Assembly: GCA_029776225.1 (NCBI GenBank)
Contig: JAKOTR010000011.1
Location: 248,001-312,000, forward strand
DNA length: 64,000 bases
Reading direction: 5' to 3'
DNA from: Acidobacteriota bacterium
GTDB taxonomy: Bacteria > Acidobacteriota > Terriglobia > Bryobacterales > Bryobacteraceae
Shown: positions 23,911 through 32,213 of the stretch, piece by piece
How positions within the stretch are numbered: position 1 is the stretch's first letter
Layout of the letters: each line of letters opens with the position of its first letter
The notes under the pieces: model-generated
The model's input: only the letters and a program-made list of their open reading frames with translations
Told to the model about the DNA's origin: nothing
Database searches by the model: none
Made by a program: the position numbers and the translations under genes

Positions 23911-24466
23911 GCAGGCGGCCTCCGGCGGACGTGAATTCGGCCAGCACGCGGGCGGCGGCCTCCTCGTTAATCGACCGGATGGCATCCGTGACCAGAGTGA
24001 CCGGCTTGCCTGTAGCTTGCAGGCCCCTGAGCGCGCAGGCGACGCAGTACTCCGTCACCACGCCGTACACAACGTAGCTGTCCGCGCCGAGCTCCTCAAG
24101 CAGGCGCGGCAGGTTAGGATTGCTGAACAGGTCGAGCTTCCGTTTCTCGACGATAATCTGCTGGGCGCCATCGATGCGAACGTCCGCCGGGTCAGCAGGC
24201 ACGACAACGCGGCGCTCGAGAAGCAGTTCCGCCGGTTTTCGCTGACCCTGTTCTCCGGCGATGCAGTGCGGCGGCCAGTCCTTGAATTCGGGATCGTCTT
24301 CGGTGTGCGCGTCCATGGTGGAGACCACCGGGATGGAGTGCTCCGCCGCGTAGCGGTTCAGTTTTGCGAGCGTGGGCAGGAGACACTCGGCGCCGGGCAC
24401 ATACAGCGCTCCGGCGGGAAAGAGAAAATCGATCTGCGTATCGATGTCGAAGAATACGGTCTTCAT
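23885..24466 (-). CDS. pncA: Nicotinamidase (isochorismatase family)
   Basis: Hydrolyses nicotinamide to nicotinate in NAD salvage. The 193 residues show the catalytic Asp9 in DIDTQIDF, metal-site MDAHTEDDPEF, the family's WPPHCIAGEQG, a Lys in VEKRKLD and nucleophile Cys141 in VVTEYCVACALRG. Its ATG overlaps the stop of pncB by four bases, so the two consecutive pathway enzymes are translationally coupled. Confidence 0.93.
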   Translation of the reverse strand: MKTVFFDIDTQIDFLFPAGALYVPGAECLLPTLAKLNRYAAEHSIPVVSTMDAHTEDDPEFKDWPPHCIAGEQGQRKPAELLLERRVVVPADPADVRIDGAQQIIVEKRKLDLFSNPNLPRLLEELGADSYVVYGVVTEYCVACALRGLQATGKPVTLVTDAIRSINEEAAARVLAEFTSAGGRLLTAAEVIR

Positions 24467-25791
24467 CCGTGTGACCCCTCATGATCCATCTTGATCGCTT
24501 CGTAATGCTTTGTCAGCTCGCGGCTGTACTCCACGGGAAAGGGTTCCGGGTTGTCAAGACGGCGGCAGACCTCCGGTAGGCGCGCGAGCGCACGGAGGGC
24601 GTGGTCGCGGGCGGCCTGGGGGCCGGGCAGAGGTTCGACCAGCTTGCCGGAGAGGATCACCGGGCGCAGCAGCTTCTCGGCATCCACCGGGGCGGGCTCG
24701 CCGGCGAGCCCGACGACGTCGCGGTCCGGGTAACGGAAGATCTGCTTGGCCCCGGGCAGCGTGTTCTTGTCTTTGCTGAACTTGGCAGTGTAGCGTTTGA
24801 CGCCGTCCGCTTCGATTTCCACCAGTTTGTAGATCGCGCTGAGAGCCGGAGCGTCTGAGGAAGTGGCGAGTTCGGTGCCGACTCCGAATGCGTCGATAGG
24901 CGCGCCAGCCGCGACGATATCCCGAATCTTGTACTCGTTGAGATCGCCGCTCGCCATGATGCGCGCTCCGGTGAGACCGGCATCGTCGAGGATTTGGCGG
25001 ACCGTGCGGGAGAGCGCGATCAGGTCGCCGCTGTCGAGGCGAACGCCCCAAATCGGCATGCCCAACGATGCCGCCTTGCGGGCGCCCTCGACGGTATCGA
25101 AAGTGTCAATGAGATAAATGACACCTTCGCCGAGCAGTTTCTGAAGCTGCTTTTGCGCTTCGAGTTCGGTGGGGAAGGCCTGGACCCATGAGTGCGCGGC
25201 GGTGCCAAATACCGGAATGCCAAAGCGGAAGCCCGTCAGCGTATTGCTGGTGCCGGCGCACCCGCCAATGTAAGCGGCGCGGCCGGCGAGCACTCCGGCT
25301 TCGGGCGAGTGGGCGCGGCGGCTGCCGAACTCCACCACCGCACGTCCGGCGGCAGCCTCGACAACACGGGCCGCTTTCGCGGCCACCATCGTCTGGAAAC
25401 TGATCATCGAGAGCAGCCAGGTTTCCGGAAGCTGCGCCTCGATCAGCGGCGCGCGCACGGTGAGTATGGGTTCGCCGGCGAACACCGGAGTGCCTTCGGG
25501 AACGGCAAACAGATCGCCGGTGAACCGGAGCCCGCGCAGCGCTTCGAAGAAGCCCGGCGACACGCGCGCGAACTGCGGCAGCGACCTCAGGTAATCAATC
25601 TCGTCGCTGCCGAATCGAAGCCCAAGCAGGTAATCCACGACCTGGGGCAGACCAGCGGCAACAAGGAAGCCGCGGTTCGGCGGCAACCGGCGGACTGAAA
25701 GTTCGAAGGTCGCGATGTGATGCGTGATGCCGGCTTCGAAGTAGCCGGCGCTCATGGTGAGTTCGTAGAGGTCCGTGAGCAGCGCGTTCAT
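24463..25791 (-). CDS. pncB: Nicotinate phosphoribosyltransferase
   Basis: Joins nicotinate to PRPP to form nicotinate mononucleotide. The 442 residues begin ALLTDLYELTMSAGYFEAG, the hallmark NAPRTase opening, and contain EFGSRRAHSPEAG, FGIPVFGTAAHSW and VRLDSGDL, which belong to the substrate and PRPP sites. It is the fifth gene of the minus-strand run that starts with an ABC exporter; 21 nt separates it from the DUF4340 gene. Confidence 0.94.
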   Translation of the reverse strand: MNALLTDLYELTMSAGYFEAGITHHIATFELSVRRLPPNRGFLVAAGLPQVVDYLLGLRFGSDEIDYLRSLPQFARVSPGFFEALRGLRFTGDLFAVPEGTPVFAGEPILTVRAPLIEAQLPETWLLSMISFQTMVAAKAARVVEAAAGRAVVEFGSRRAHSPEAGVLAGRAAYIGGCAGTSNTLTGFRFGIPVFGTAAHSWVQAFPTELEAQKQLQKLLGEGVIYLIDTFDTVEGARKAASLGMPIWGVRLDSGDLIALSRTVRQILDDAGLTGARIMASGDLNEYKIRDIVAAGAPIDAFGVGTELATSSDAPALSAIYKLVEIEADGVKRYTAKFSKDKNTLPGAKQIFRYPDRDVVGLAGEPAPVDAEKLLRPVILSGKLVEPLPGPQAARDHALRALARLPEVCRRLDNPEPFPVEYSRELTKHYEAIKMDHEGSHG

Positions 25792-25812
25792 GTCAGAGGA
25801 AGCCGCGCCGCC

Positions 25813-27138
25813 TTATTTTTTCTCCGGAGCGGCTTCCTTCACTTCCGACAAGGCTTTCTGCAATTCTTCCACTGCGCTGGCAGCCAATTGGTAGAGAGAG
25901 GGCTCGTTTTCACGCCGCGCGATCCACTCGTCGCCGCTCTTGGCGATGAGGACTTTCTCCACCCGCTTCCCTTCGTTAGAAGTCACAACGAACTCGAGCG
26001 AGGGAGTTCCAAAACCCTTCTCCGGGAATCTTTCGGCCGAGAGGTCGCGCAGCTTGTCGATCACCGTGTGGACGCTCGCCGAATCCATCTGCTTGCCGGC
26101 GGACATCCACTTGTCACCGGACTTCTCGTAAACGGTGTGCTTATCGCCGTCGCGAACCTCGACCTTAGTCGGGTCATTCCAGCCGAAATCGAAAACCTTC
26201 TTGTTGCGGAAATCTTCGAGTCTCTTATCGAGCGCGTCGCCTACGTAACTGGCGATCCTGTAGACGCCTTCGACCGCGCTGCTCCTGGCGTAGTAGTTGT
26301 TGTCCTTGTCGCGGCGGACCTGCAATTCCTGTGTGCCGGAGGCATCGGTAACCCTGGCGACAGCCACGCGCGTGGCCGATGCGAACGCGCTGGGAGCCTT
26401 CTTCAATTCCTCTTCAGGGAATGAAAGATCCATTCTGGCGTCTCTCAGGTTGCGGATGAGCTCCTCCACCATGCCGCCGTCGGCGCGGAGCGGCCTGGGC
26501 TTCAGGATCTGCCATTCGTTCTGGTTGTTCTTGCCGAACTCCAGCACCTGGCCCTTGGCATCCAGCTCGACGCGCGTGAGCTTGTCGGAATCGAACTTGA
26601 GCAGCCGCTTGTCACGCAGGTCATTGGATGTCTTGTCGATGTTGCTCTTGGTGTAACTGGCTATGGTAAAGACGCGCGGGTCCCCGCGCAGGCCTGCGAA
26701 GTAGCTGTAGCCGGTTGGCGTCTCATCGCCGATGAGCACGTTCCGGGTCTGGCCGTCCGCGAGAGTGACGATGATTTCTACGGAAGGCTTGGTGAGCCCG
26801 AAAGCCGAGAGGTCCTCCGCCTTCTCCTCGATCAAGTGATCGGAGGTGAGCGAGGCCAGCGAGGAGATCATGGAATTCATCGCGTCCTGGTCGACCGGCA
26901 GCGGCTTGGGAGCGGTGATTTCCCACGCCTCGGCTTTCTTTTCGACAATCGTGGTCTCCCCGTCCGTCTTGCGGATCTCTATTTTCCGGAACTGGTCTTC
27001 GGGTATTTCAAGAATTTTCGGGGGAGCGTCGGGCGACGGCTTGTTGGCCGCTGCCTCTTTGCTTTTGTTCGACCACCAGATGCCGCCGACGACCGCAGCC
27101 AGGGCGGCAAAGGCGACGAGCAAGCCACCCACCCGCAT
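25813..27138 (-). CDS. DUF4340 domain membrane-anchored protein
   Basis: The 441-residue product has one N-terminal membrane segment (about 5-22) and a large outside part with at least two DUF4340 units (for example DQFRKIEIRKTDGETTIV with AWEITAPKPLPVDQDAM, and later DPTKVEVRDGDKHTVY with KWMSAGKQMDSASV). DUF4340 genes commonly follow GldG-type genes, as here with three bases between them. The role is unknown; a structural or substrate-recognition subunit of the ABC system is likely. A Lys/Glu/Ala-rich tail ends the protein. Confidence 0.88.
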   Translation of the reverse strand: MRVGGLLVAFAALAAVVGGIWWSNKSKEAAANKPSPDAPPKILEIPEDQFRKIEIRKTDGETTIVEKKAEAWEITAPKPLPVDQDAMNSMISSLASLTSDHLIEEKAEDLSAFGLTKPSVEIIVTLADGQTRNVLIGDETPTGYSYFAGLRGDPRVFTIASYTKSNIDKTSNDLRDKRLLKFDSDKLTRVELDAKGQVLEFGKNNQNEWQILKPRPLRADGGMVEELIRNLRDARMDLSFPEEELKKAPSAFASATRVAVARVTDASGTQELQVRRDKDNNYYARSSAVEGVYRIASYVGDALDKRLEDFRNKKVFDFGWNDPTKVEVRDGDKHTVYEKSGDKWMSAGKQMDSASVHTVIDKLRDLSAERFPEKGFGTPSLEFVVTSNEGKRVEKVLIAKSGDEWIARRENEPSLYQLAASAVEELQKALSEVKEAAPEKK

Positions 27139-27141
27139 CGG

Positions 27142-28524
27142 CTATCTCCTCTTCCACCAAACCCCGAAGCCGCCGAGAAGAATCAGCAGCGGCAGGCCGA
27201 CGACGCTGGAATAGAACACCCTGCTCATTTGCGCCCGGGTCAGGGAAAGCCGCCGGTCCTGCGGTTCCTTCGGGCGGATGGAGATCAGATCCTCATCCGA
27301 GGACAGCCAGTTCATCATGTTCAGGAACAGGTCGCGGTTGCCCACCGAGCGCGCGGGGAGGAAGCTGTTGCCCGCCCAGGAGGAGCTGCCGACCACGACG
27401 AACCGCCCCTGTGTGCCTTCCTTTTCGGTGTTGTAGGTGCCGGCCGCGGCGAGGGTAAACGGTCCCTTCTTGTCCCGCCTGGGATCCAGCTCAATGGCTG
27501 GAGAGCTCAACCGCGTGGTGGCGAAACTGTTTTCCGAGGTCTCAAACAGCATCTCCACGCTGGTCTTGTCGGCGGACTTGATCTCCATCGAGCGCACCAG
27601 CGGAAAGACGGTGGCGATGCCTTTCATTTCGCGGACGATCGGCTGCGAGCCGTAGTTGGACACAAGAGGAACCTCGGGGCCGAGGCCGAACAACTGGCCC
27701 ACTCCGCTGGTGTCGAGCACGAGGTCGTTGTTCAGGGAGACGCCCCAGCCGGCAAGCAGCTTCACCAGTTCGGGGTTGTCGGCGGTTTCCTGGCCCCGCA
27801 TCTTGAGCGCGGGATCCATCATGATCAGCGCGCGGCCGCCGTTTTCGACGAAGGTCTTGATGGCGTTGACCTGGGGAGCCATGTAGTCCTTGGTCGGACC
27901 GGCGATGATCAGCACCGTGCATTCCTGGGGCACTTCCGGTTTCTCGAGAAGCGAGATGACCTGGGTCTTGTAGTTGTTCTTCTCGAGAATCCCTTTCATC
28001 TCGGAAAATCCCGAGCGGTCGGTGTCGTCGAACGAGCGTTCACCCGAGCCCGACACGGCGCAGGCCACGCGGTCGCCCGTCTTGAGGGCGCGGATGAGCG
28101 CCCCGGTGATTTCCTCCTCACTCAGGCTCTTGGCCTCCTCGCGCTTGACGCCGACTTCGACGAAAATCGTGCCTTCGGTGCGCACGCCCATCGTGCGGGC
28201 GAGCTGGGGCTTCTTGTAGGGATCGATGTATTCAATGCGCAGTTTGGTTGAGAGATTGTCGTAACGGTCGAGCAGGTCGCGCGCGCGGCTGAATTCCGAG
28301 GTGCGATCGAAGTAGTAGATTTTCACGTCCTGCGTGAGGCCGCGAACTATCTTTTCTGTCTGGTCGGAGAGGCTGAACCGTTTGTTGGCGGTCGAGTCAT
28401 AGGACTTGTTGTGCCGGTTCGCCAGAAAATTGGCCCCGCTGAGCACCGAAATAATCACTAAAATATAGACCGTTGCGTAGGCCGTGTACCTGGTTTGCCG
28501 TGCTTTGAGCCATTGAAATTTCAT
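27142..28524 (-). CDS. GldG/IftG-like ABC auxiliary protein
   Basis: The start is ATG 28524, with GGAGG 11 bases upstream. The 460 residues have an N-terminal membrane helix (about 17-37), a soluble region typical of the GldG/ABC-type uncharacterised domain (KRFSLSDQTEKIVRGL, KIYYFDRTSEF, LIMMDPALKMRG) and a C-terminal membrane helix before the end WWKRR. In gliding Bacteroidota GldG works with GldA and GldF, but homologues are widespread in non-gliding bacteria, so motility must not be assumed. It lies between the permease and DUF4340 genes. Confidence 0.88.
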   Translation of the reverse strand: MKFQWLKARQTRYTAYATVYILVIISVLSGANFLANRHNKSYDSTANKRFSLSDQTEKIVRGLTQDVKIYYFDRTSEFSRARDLLDRYDNLSTKLRIEYIDPYKKPQLARTMGVRTEGTIFVEVGVKREEAKSLSEEEITGALIRALKTGDRVACAVSGSGERSFDDTDRSGFSEMKGILEKNNYKTQVISLLEKPEVPQECTVLIIAGPTKDYMAPQVNAIKTFVENGGRALIMMDPALKMRGQETADNPELVKLLAGWGVSLNNDLVLDTSGVGQLFGLGPEVPLVSNYGSQPIVREMKGIATVFPLVRSMEIKSADKTSVEMLFETSENSFATTRLSSPAIELDPRRDKKGPFTLAAAGTYNTEKEGTQGRFVVVGSSSWAGNSFLPARSVGNRDLFLNMMNWLSSDEDLISIRPKEPQDRRLSLTRAQMSRVFYSSVVGLPLLILLGGFGVWWKRR

Positions 28525-28529
28525 GGTGT

Positions 28530-29294
28530 TTACGCCCTCCAACGAAGCGATTCCATCGACCGGGCCGTCAGAAACAGGCCGAAGAATATCATCGACACGT
28601 AGAACACAACGTCTTTGGTATCGAGAACACCCTTGGCAAACGGTTCAAAGTGGGTCACCACCGACAGGTACCGGAGCACTTCCGCCCAGGTCGAGCTGTC
28701 GTACGCGGTCACCCAGTCGATCACCCACAGCACCATGCAGATGGCGAAGGTACCGCCGACGGCAATGATCTGGTTGCGGGTGAGCGTCGAGACGAAGGTG
28801 CCGATCGCAAGCAGGCAGCCTCCCTGGAGCAGCAGGCCGAGATAACCGACCAGAATCGGCTTCCAGTCGGGCTCTCCGTATACGAACAAATAAGTCAGGT
28901 TAACGGCGGAAATCGCAAGAATCGCGGCATACAGTGTGACGGCGGAAAGCCATTTCGCCATGATCAGCTCATAGTCGCGAACCGGCGAGGTCATCAGCAG
29001 CTCAATCGTGCCCGTTCGCTTTTCTTCGGCGAACAGCCGCATGGTGATCATGGGGATGATGAACAGCCCGATGACGCTGACGTTCATGAGCAGGGGGCGA
29101 ACGATCCATTCATTCATGTCCATCGGCATGCCCCCCATCATCATCGCTTGCATGCCGCGGCTGACGAAGATCGCCGTGGCCGCGTAGAAGAAATAGCCGA
29201 AGACGACAGCGAAGAACGCCATCAGAAGATAGGCGATCCACGACGAGAAGTAACTCTTCAGTTCCTTGCGATAGAGCACCCAAATGTTTTTCAT
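28530..29294 (-). CDS. ABC-2 type permease (GldF/NosY-like)
   Basis: A 254-residue membrane protein with about six helices. Its start KNIWVLYRKELKSYFSSWIAY and the internal RLFAEEKRTGTIELLMTSPV are characteristic of the ABC-2 permeases encoded beside GldG-type proteins. It overlaps the ATPase stop by four bases and is followed after 5 nt by the GldG-like gene. Substrate unknown. Confidence 0.92.
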   Translation of the reverse strand: MKNIWVLYRKELKSYFSSWIAYLLMAFFAVVFGYFFYAATAIFVSRGMQAMMMGGMPMDMNEWIVRPLLMNVSVIGLFIIPMITMRLFAEEKRTGTIELLMTSPVRDYELIMAKWLSAVTLYAAILAISAVNLTYLFVYGEPDWKPILVGYLGLLLQGGCLLAIGTFVSTLTRNQIIAVGGTFAICMVLWVIDWVTAYDSSTWAEVLRYLSVVTHFEPFAKGVLDTKDVVFYVSMIFFGLFLTARSMESLRWRA

Positions 29295-30274
29295 TGCGCA
29301 CCTCCGGCGGCGGCGGTTTCCGCATCCGAAGCGGTGAGTTGCAGGAACACGTCTTCCAGGCTCATCGCGACCGGGCGCAGCTCGTTCAGGTTCCAGCCGG
29401 CTTCCACCACAGCGCGGGCGACATCTCCACGGACGACGTGCTTTTCGAGGCTTTCGACCTCGAAGGCCGCGCGCGGGCCTTTGTTGTCTTTGAGGATCAC
29501 GCGGCTCACGCCGGGAATCTGTTCGAGACGGCGCTGCGCCTCGCTCAAATCAAGCTCGCCGTTGCGCGATTCGATTTCGACCGAGATCGACTCGGCGCCG
29601 CGCAAGCGGTGCGTCAGGTTCTCGACCGAGTCGGTGGCGACGAGCTTGCCCTTGTTAATAATGATCACTTTCTCGCAGGTCTGTTCGACCTCGGGCAGGA
29701 TGTGGGTGCTGAGAATGATAGTGTGCTCGCCCACCTTGGCGAGTTCCTTAATGAGTTCCCGCGTCTCGATAATCTGCTTGGGATCGAGCCCGGCGGTGGG
29801 CTCGTCCAAAATGAGGATGTCGGGGTTGTGGATGATGGCCTGCGCCAGTCCAACGCGCTGCCGGTAGCCCTTCGAGAGGCGCCCGATCAGCTTGAAACGG
29901 ACATCGCCGATGGCACAGAGTCCGCAGACTTCATCGACGCGGCGCGCCAGGTTGGACTTGGATACTCCCTTGAGCCTGCCAACAAAGGACAGGTACTCGG
30001 CTACTTCCATTTCGGGATACAGCGGCGGGATTTCCGGCAGATATCCGATGCGTTTCTTGACCTCGAGCGGCTGCTTGAGGACATCGAAACCGGCCATAGT
30101 CGCGCCGCCTGAAGTGGGAGGGAGGAAGCAGGTGAGAACCCGCATAGTGGTGGTCTTGCCGGCACCATTCGGTCCCAGAAACCCCACGATCTGCCCCTTC
30201 TCCACTGTGAAGGAAATCTCGTCTACGGCGACGGTGCGGCCGTAGCGCTTGGTTAACCTATCAACTTTGATCAT
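29291..30274 (-). CDS. ABC-2 type transporter ATPase (GldA-like)
   Basis: The 327 residues have Walker A GPNGAGKTT, Q-loop near YLPEIPPLYPEM, signature LSKGYRQRVGLAQAI, Walker B ILILDEPTAGLDP with the normal catalytic Glu, and switch His in ILSTHILPEVEQ. A C-terminal domain of about 100 residues (VEIESRNGELDLSEAQRRL) matches the DUF4162-like accessory part of drug/lipid ABC-2 ATPases. It heads the six-gene operon (ATPase, permease, GldG, DUF4340, pncB, pncA) behind the promoter at 30340-30368. Confidence 0.93.
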   Translation of the reverse strand: MIKVDRLTKRYGRTVAVDEISFTVEKGQIVGFLGPNGAGKTTTMRVLTCFLPPTSGGATMAGFDVLKQPLEVKKRIGYLPEIPPLYPEMEVAEYLSFVGRLKGVSKSNLARRVDEVCGLCAIGDVRFKLIGRLSKGYRQRVGLAQAIIHNPDILILDEPTAGLDPKQIIETRELIKELAKVGEHTIILSTHILPEVEQTCEKVIIINKGKLVATDSVENLTHRLRGAESISVEIESRNGELDLSEAQRRLEQIPGVSRVILKDNKGPRAAFEVESLEKHVVRGDVARAVVEAGWNLNELRPVAMSLEDVFLQLTASDAETAAAGGAQ

Positions 30275-30339
30275 TGGAGTAACCAGAAGGAAATGCTAGC
30301 CCGAACATACCGGATGGCGAAACACCACAGCAGACCTTC

Positions 30340-30368
30340 ATGATATGAACGCCCAAAACCGATGTCAA
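30340..30368 (-). promoter_or_regulatory. Near-consensus promoter of the Gld-like ABC operon
   Basis: On the minus strand: TTGACA (30368-30363), 17-nt spacer, TATCAT (30345-30340). This is the best sigma-70-like match in the window. It sits between the end of fabI and the ATPase start and gives a leader of about 59 nt, marking the operon boundary. Confidence 0.7.
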
Positions 30369-30378
30369 ATTCAGCATC

Positions 30379-31149
30379 TTACACGCCCATGATCTGAAAA
30401 CCGGCGTCCACATAAATCACGTTGCCGGTGACTCCGCGGCCGAGATCGCTGGCCAGAAACACTGCGGCATCGGCGACTTCGGCCGGGTCGGTGTTCCGGC
30501 GTAGCGGTGCGCGCTGCGCGACGTAATCGAGGATGCTGGAAAAATCCTTGATGCCCCGGGCGGAGGCCGTCTTGATCGGTCCGGCGGATATGGCGTTCAC
30601 GCGAATGTTGCGAGGACCGAGGTCGCTCGCCAAATAGCGCATCGCAGCCTCCAGAGCCGCCTTCGCGACGCCCATCACGTTATAGTTTTGGACGACGCGA
30701 ACCGAGCCGAGGTAGCTCAGCGTGGTGATGGACCCGCCTGCGGTCATCAGCGGAGCGCAGGCGCGCGCCACGGCCACCAGCGAATAGGCGCTGACGTCAT
30801 TGGCGAGCTGGTAGCCGGCGCGCGAGGTTTCCAGAAAAGGACGCGCCAAGTCCTCGCGGTTCGCGAACGCGATGCTGTGCACGACGGCGTCGATACGGCC
30901 GGGCGCTGACCGCAGCGTCTGCGTGAGGGCTTCCAGCTCATGGTCCTTGGAAACGTCGCAAGCCATCACGCGGCTGGCGCCGAGCTCGGCCCCGATGGTT
31001 TCCACCGTTTCGCGCTGCCGGTCACCCTGGTAAGTAAGGTATAGACAGGCGCCTTCCCTCCGAAAAGCCTCCGCAATCGCGTAGGCCAAACTCCATTTAT
31101 TCGCCACTCCGAGTATCAGGGCGGACTTGCCCTCTAAGAGATTGGACAT
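30379..31149 (-). CDS. fabI: Enoyl-[acyl-carrier-protein] reductase (NADH), FabI
   Basis: Catalyses the last reduction of each fatty-acid elongation cycle and is the triclosan target. Start ATG 31149, giving 256 residues: GKSALILGVANKWSLAYAIAE is the FabI cofactor motif; the catalytic Tyr-x6-Lys is in NYNVMGVAKAAL; ending VTGNVIYVDAGFQIMGV is typical. The upstream open frame belongs to tadA sequence in another frame. A TACAAT hexamer ends ten bases before the ATG, implying a nearly leaderless message. Confidence 0.96.
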   Translation of the reverse strand: MSNLLEGKSALILGVANKWSLAYAIAEAFRREGACLYLTYQGDRQRETVETIGAELGASRVMACDVSKDHELEALTQTLRSAPGRIDAVVHSIAFANREDLARPFLETSRAGYQLANDVSAYSLVAVARACAPLMTAGGSITTLSYLGSVRVVQNYNVMGVAKAALEAAMRYLASDLGPRNIRVNAISAGPIKTASARGIKDFSSILDYVAQRAPLRRNTDPAEVADAAVFLASDLGRGVTGNVIYVDAGFQIMGV

Positions 31150-31158
31150 GAATAGTTT

Positions 31159-31164
31159 ATTGTA
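31159..31164 (-). promoter_or_regulatory. fabI -10 element
   Basis: TACAAT on the minus strand, nine bases (AAACTATTC) before the fabI ATG. The -35 region falls at the end of tadA and is poor. No Shine-Dalgarno lies between the hexamer and the start. Confidence 0.45.
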
Positions 31165-31172
31165 GCCGAATC

Positions 31173-31643
31173 CTACAGGCGCCGGGCCTGGAAGAACTGC
31201 TGCAGCGGCTCCAGGCATTCGACGGCGAGCACTCCCTCGACGACCTCCACGCGGTGGCTGAGCAATTCGGAATCGGCGATCCGGAACTTGCTGCGTACGC
31301 CGCCGAATCGCAGATCGCGAGCCCCGAACACGAGCCTGCGGACGCGCGCGGCCACGAGCGCCCCGGCACACATGACGCAGGGCTCCAGCGTCACGTACAG
31401 CGTGGCGTTCTCCAGGCGGTAGTTCCTCAGCACGGCCGCGGCCTGGCGCAGAGCGAGGATTTCGGCATGGGCCGTGGGGTCATTGAGCGCAATAGGGGAA
31501 TTCCGGCCCCGTCCCACGATCACGCCGCCGGACTCGATGACCGCGCCGACTGGGACCTCTCCGGCCTCGGCGGCTTCGCGCGCCAGCGCGAGCGCTTCGC
31601 GCATCAGGTCTTCATCCGTCATTGCTTGCACTTGCCGGGACAT
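31173..31643 (-). CDS. tadA: tRNA-specific adenosine deaminase TadA
   Basis: Converts A34 to inosine in tRNA-Arg(ACG). The 156 residues contain the zinc and catalytic motif H59-A-E61 in TAHAEILAL and PCVMC with Cys89 and Cys92. VPVGAVIESGGVIVGRGRN and FGARDLRFGGVRS are TadA-like. Two ATG codons are possible (31643, 31622); neither has a well-placed ribosome site, and the shorter form (MTDEDLMREAL) would also be normal for the family. Confidence 0.93.
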   Translation of the reverse strand: MSRQVQAMTDEDLMREALALAREAAEAGEVPVGAVIESGGVIVGRGRNSPIALNDPTAHAEILALRQAAAVLRNYRLENATLYVTLEPCVMCAGALVAARVRRLVFGARDLRFGGVRSKFRIADSELLSHRVEVVEGVLAVECLEPLQQFFQARRL

Positions 31644-31765
31644 CCCCCTAGTGTATGCCGCGCGCGAAAATTCGATTGCCGCAGCCTCTCAGACCGGCTC
31701 CAATTCGGGCGGATTCCATTAAATCGCAGGGAGTTACTCGCAGTTGGGAAGGCACGCATGGGATA

Positions 31766-31954
31766 ATGATTGAAGATACAATGGAAAATAACACCAAAAC
31801 AGGCGGAGCAGAGTTGAAATGCGCTGCGTGCGGCCATCCCCGCAGCCTTCACATCTCGATCGACGGCCCCTGTAAGGTACGTAACCGCAAGGACTTCTGC
31901 TCCTGCGACCATTTCAGCCCGATCCGCTACGCAAAGCCGGAAACAAACGCCTGA
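31766..31954 (+). CDS. Small Cys-rich protein, possible zinc ribbon
   Basis: The frame from ATG 31766 gives 62 residues (a second ATG at 31781 is possible). The centre has CAACGHPRSLHI, then GPCKVRNRKDFCSCDHF: five Cys and two His arranged as two pairs, a likely zinc-binding knuckle. GC content dips here relative to the neighbours. I do not recognise a named family. It lies alone, divergent from tadA. Confidence 0.6.
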   Translation: MIEDTMENNTKTGGAELKCAACGHPRSLHISIDGPCKVRNRKDFCSCDHFSPIRYAKPETNA

Positions 31955-32213
31955 AGCGCCCGAAAAACGCGGTTTTCGGCCCCATTAGTCCTGTTTGTTT
32001 CGTGCAGGCACCTGGGCCTGGATAGGCGTTTGCGCTTTTCAGCCGCTGCGCTCGTGGCTGAGCTGCGCGCGGGGCGTTCTGGCGGTTGCGGGCCAGTGCC
32101 GCTTGATATAGCATGAGTTTTCCGGAGCGCCGCAGCCGGCAGAGCACTTAGACTGTCCGATCAACCGGCCGGTGATCTCGGTGCACCGGGCTGCGCGATT
32201 TTGGAGGAATCTC

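Noticed and set aside
31960-31979. CCGAAAA/TTTTCGG hairpin as a terminator of the Cys-rich small gene
   Set aside because: A 7-bp AT-rich stem without any U tract; too weak to call.
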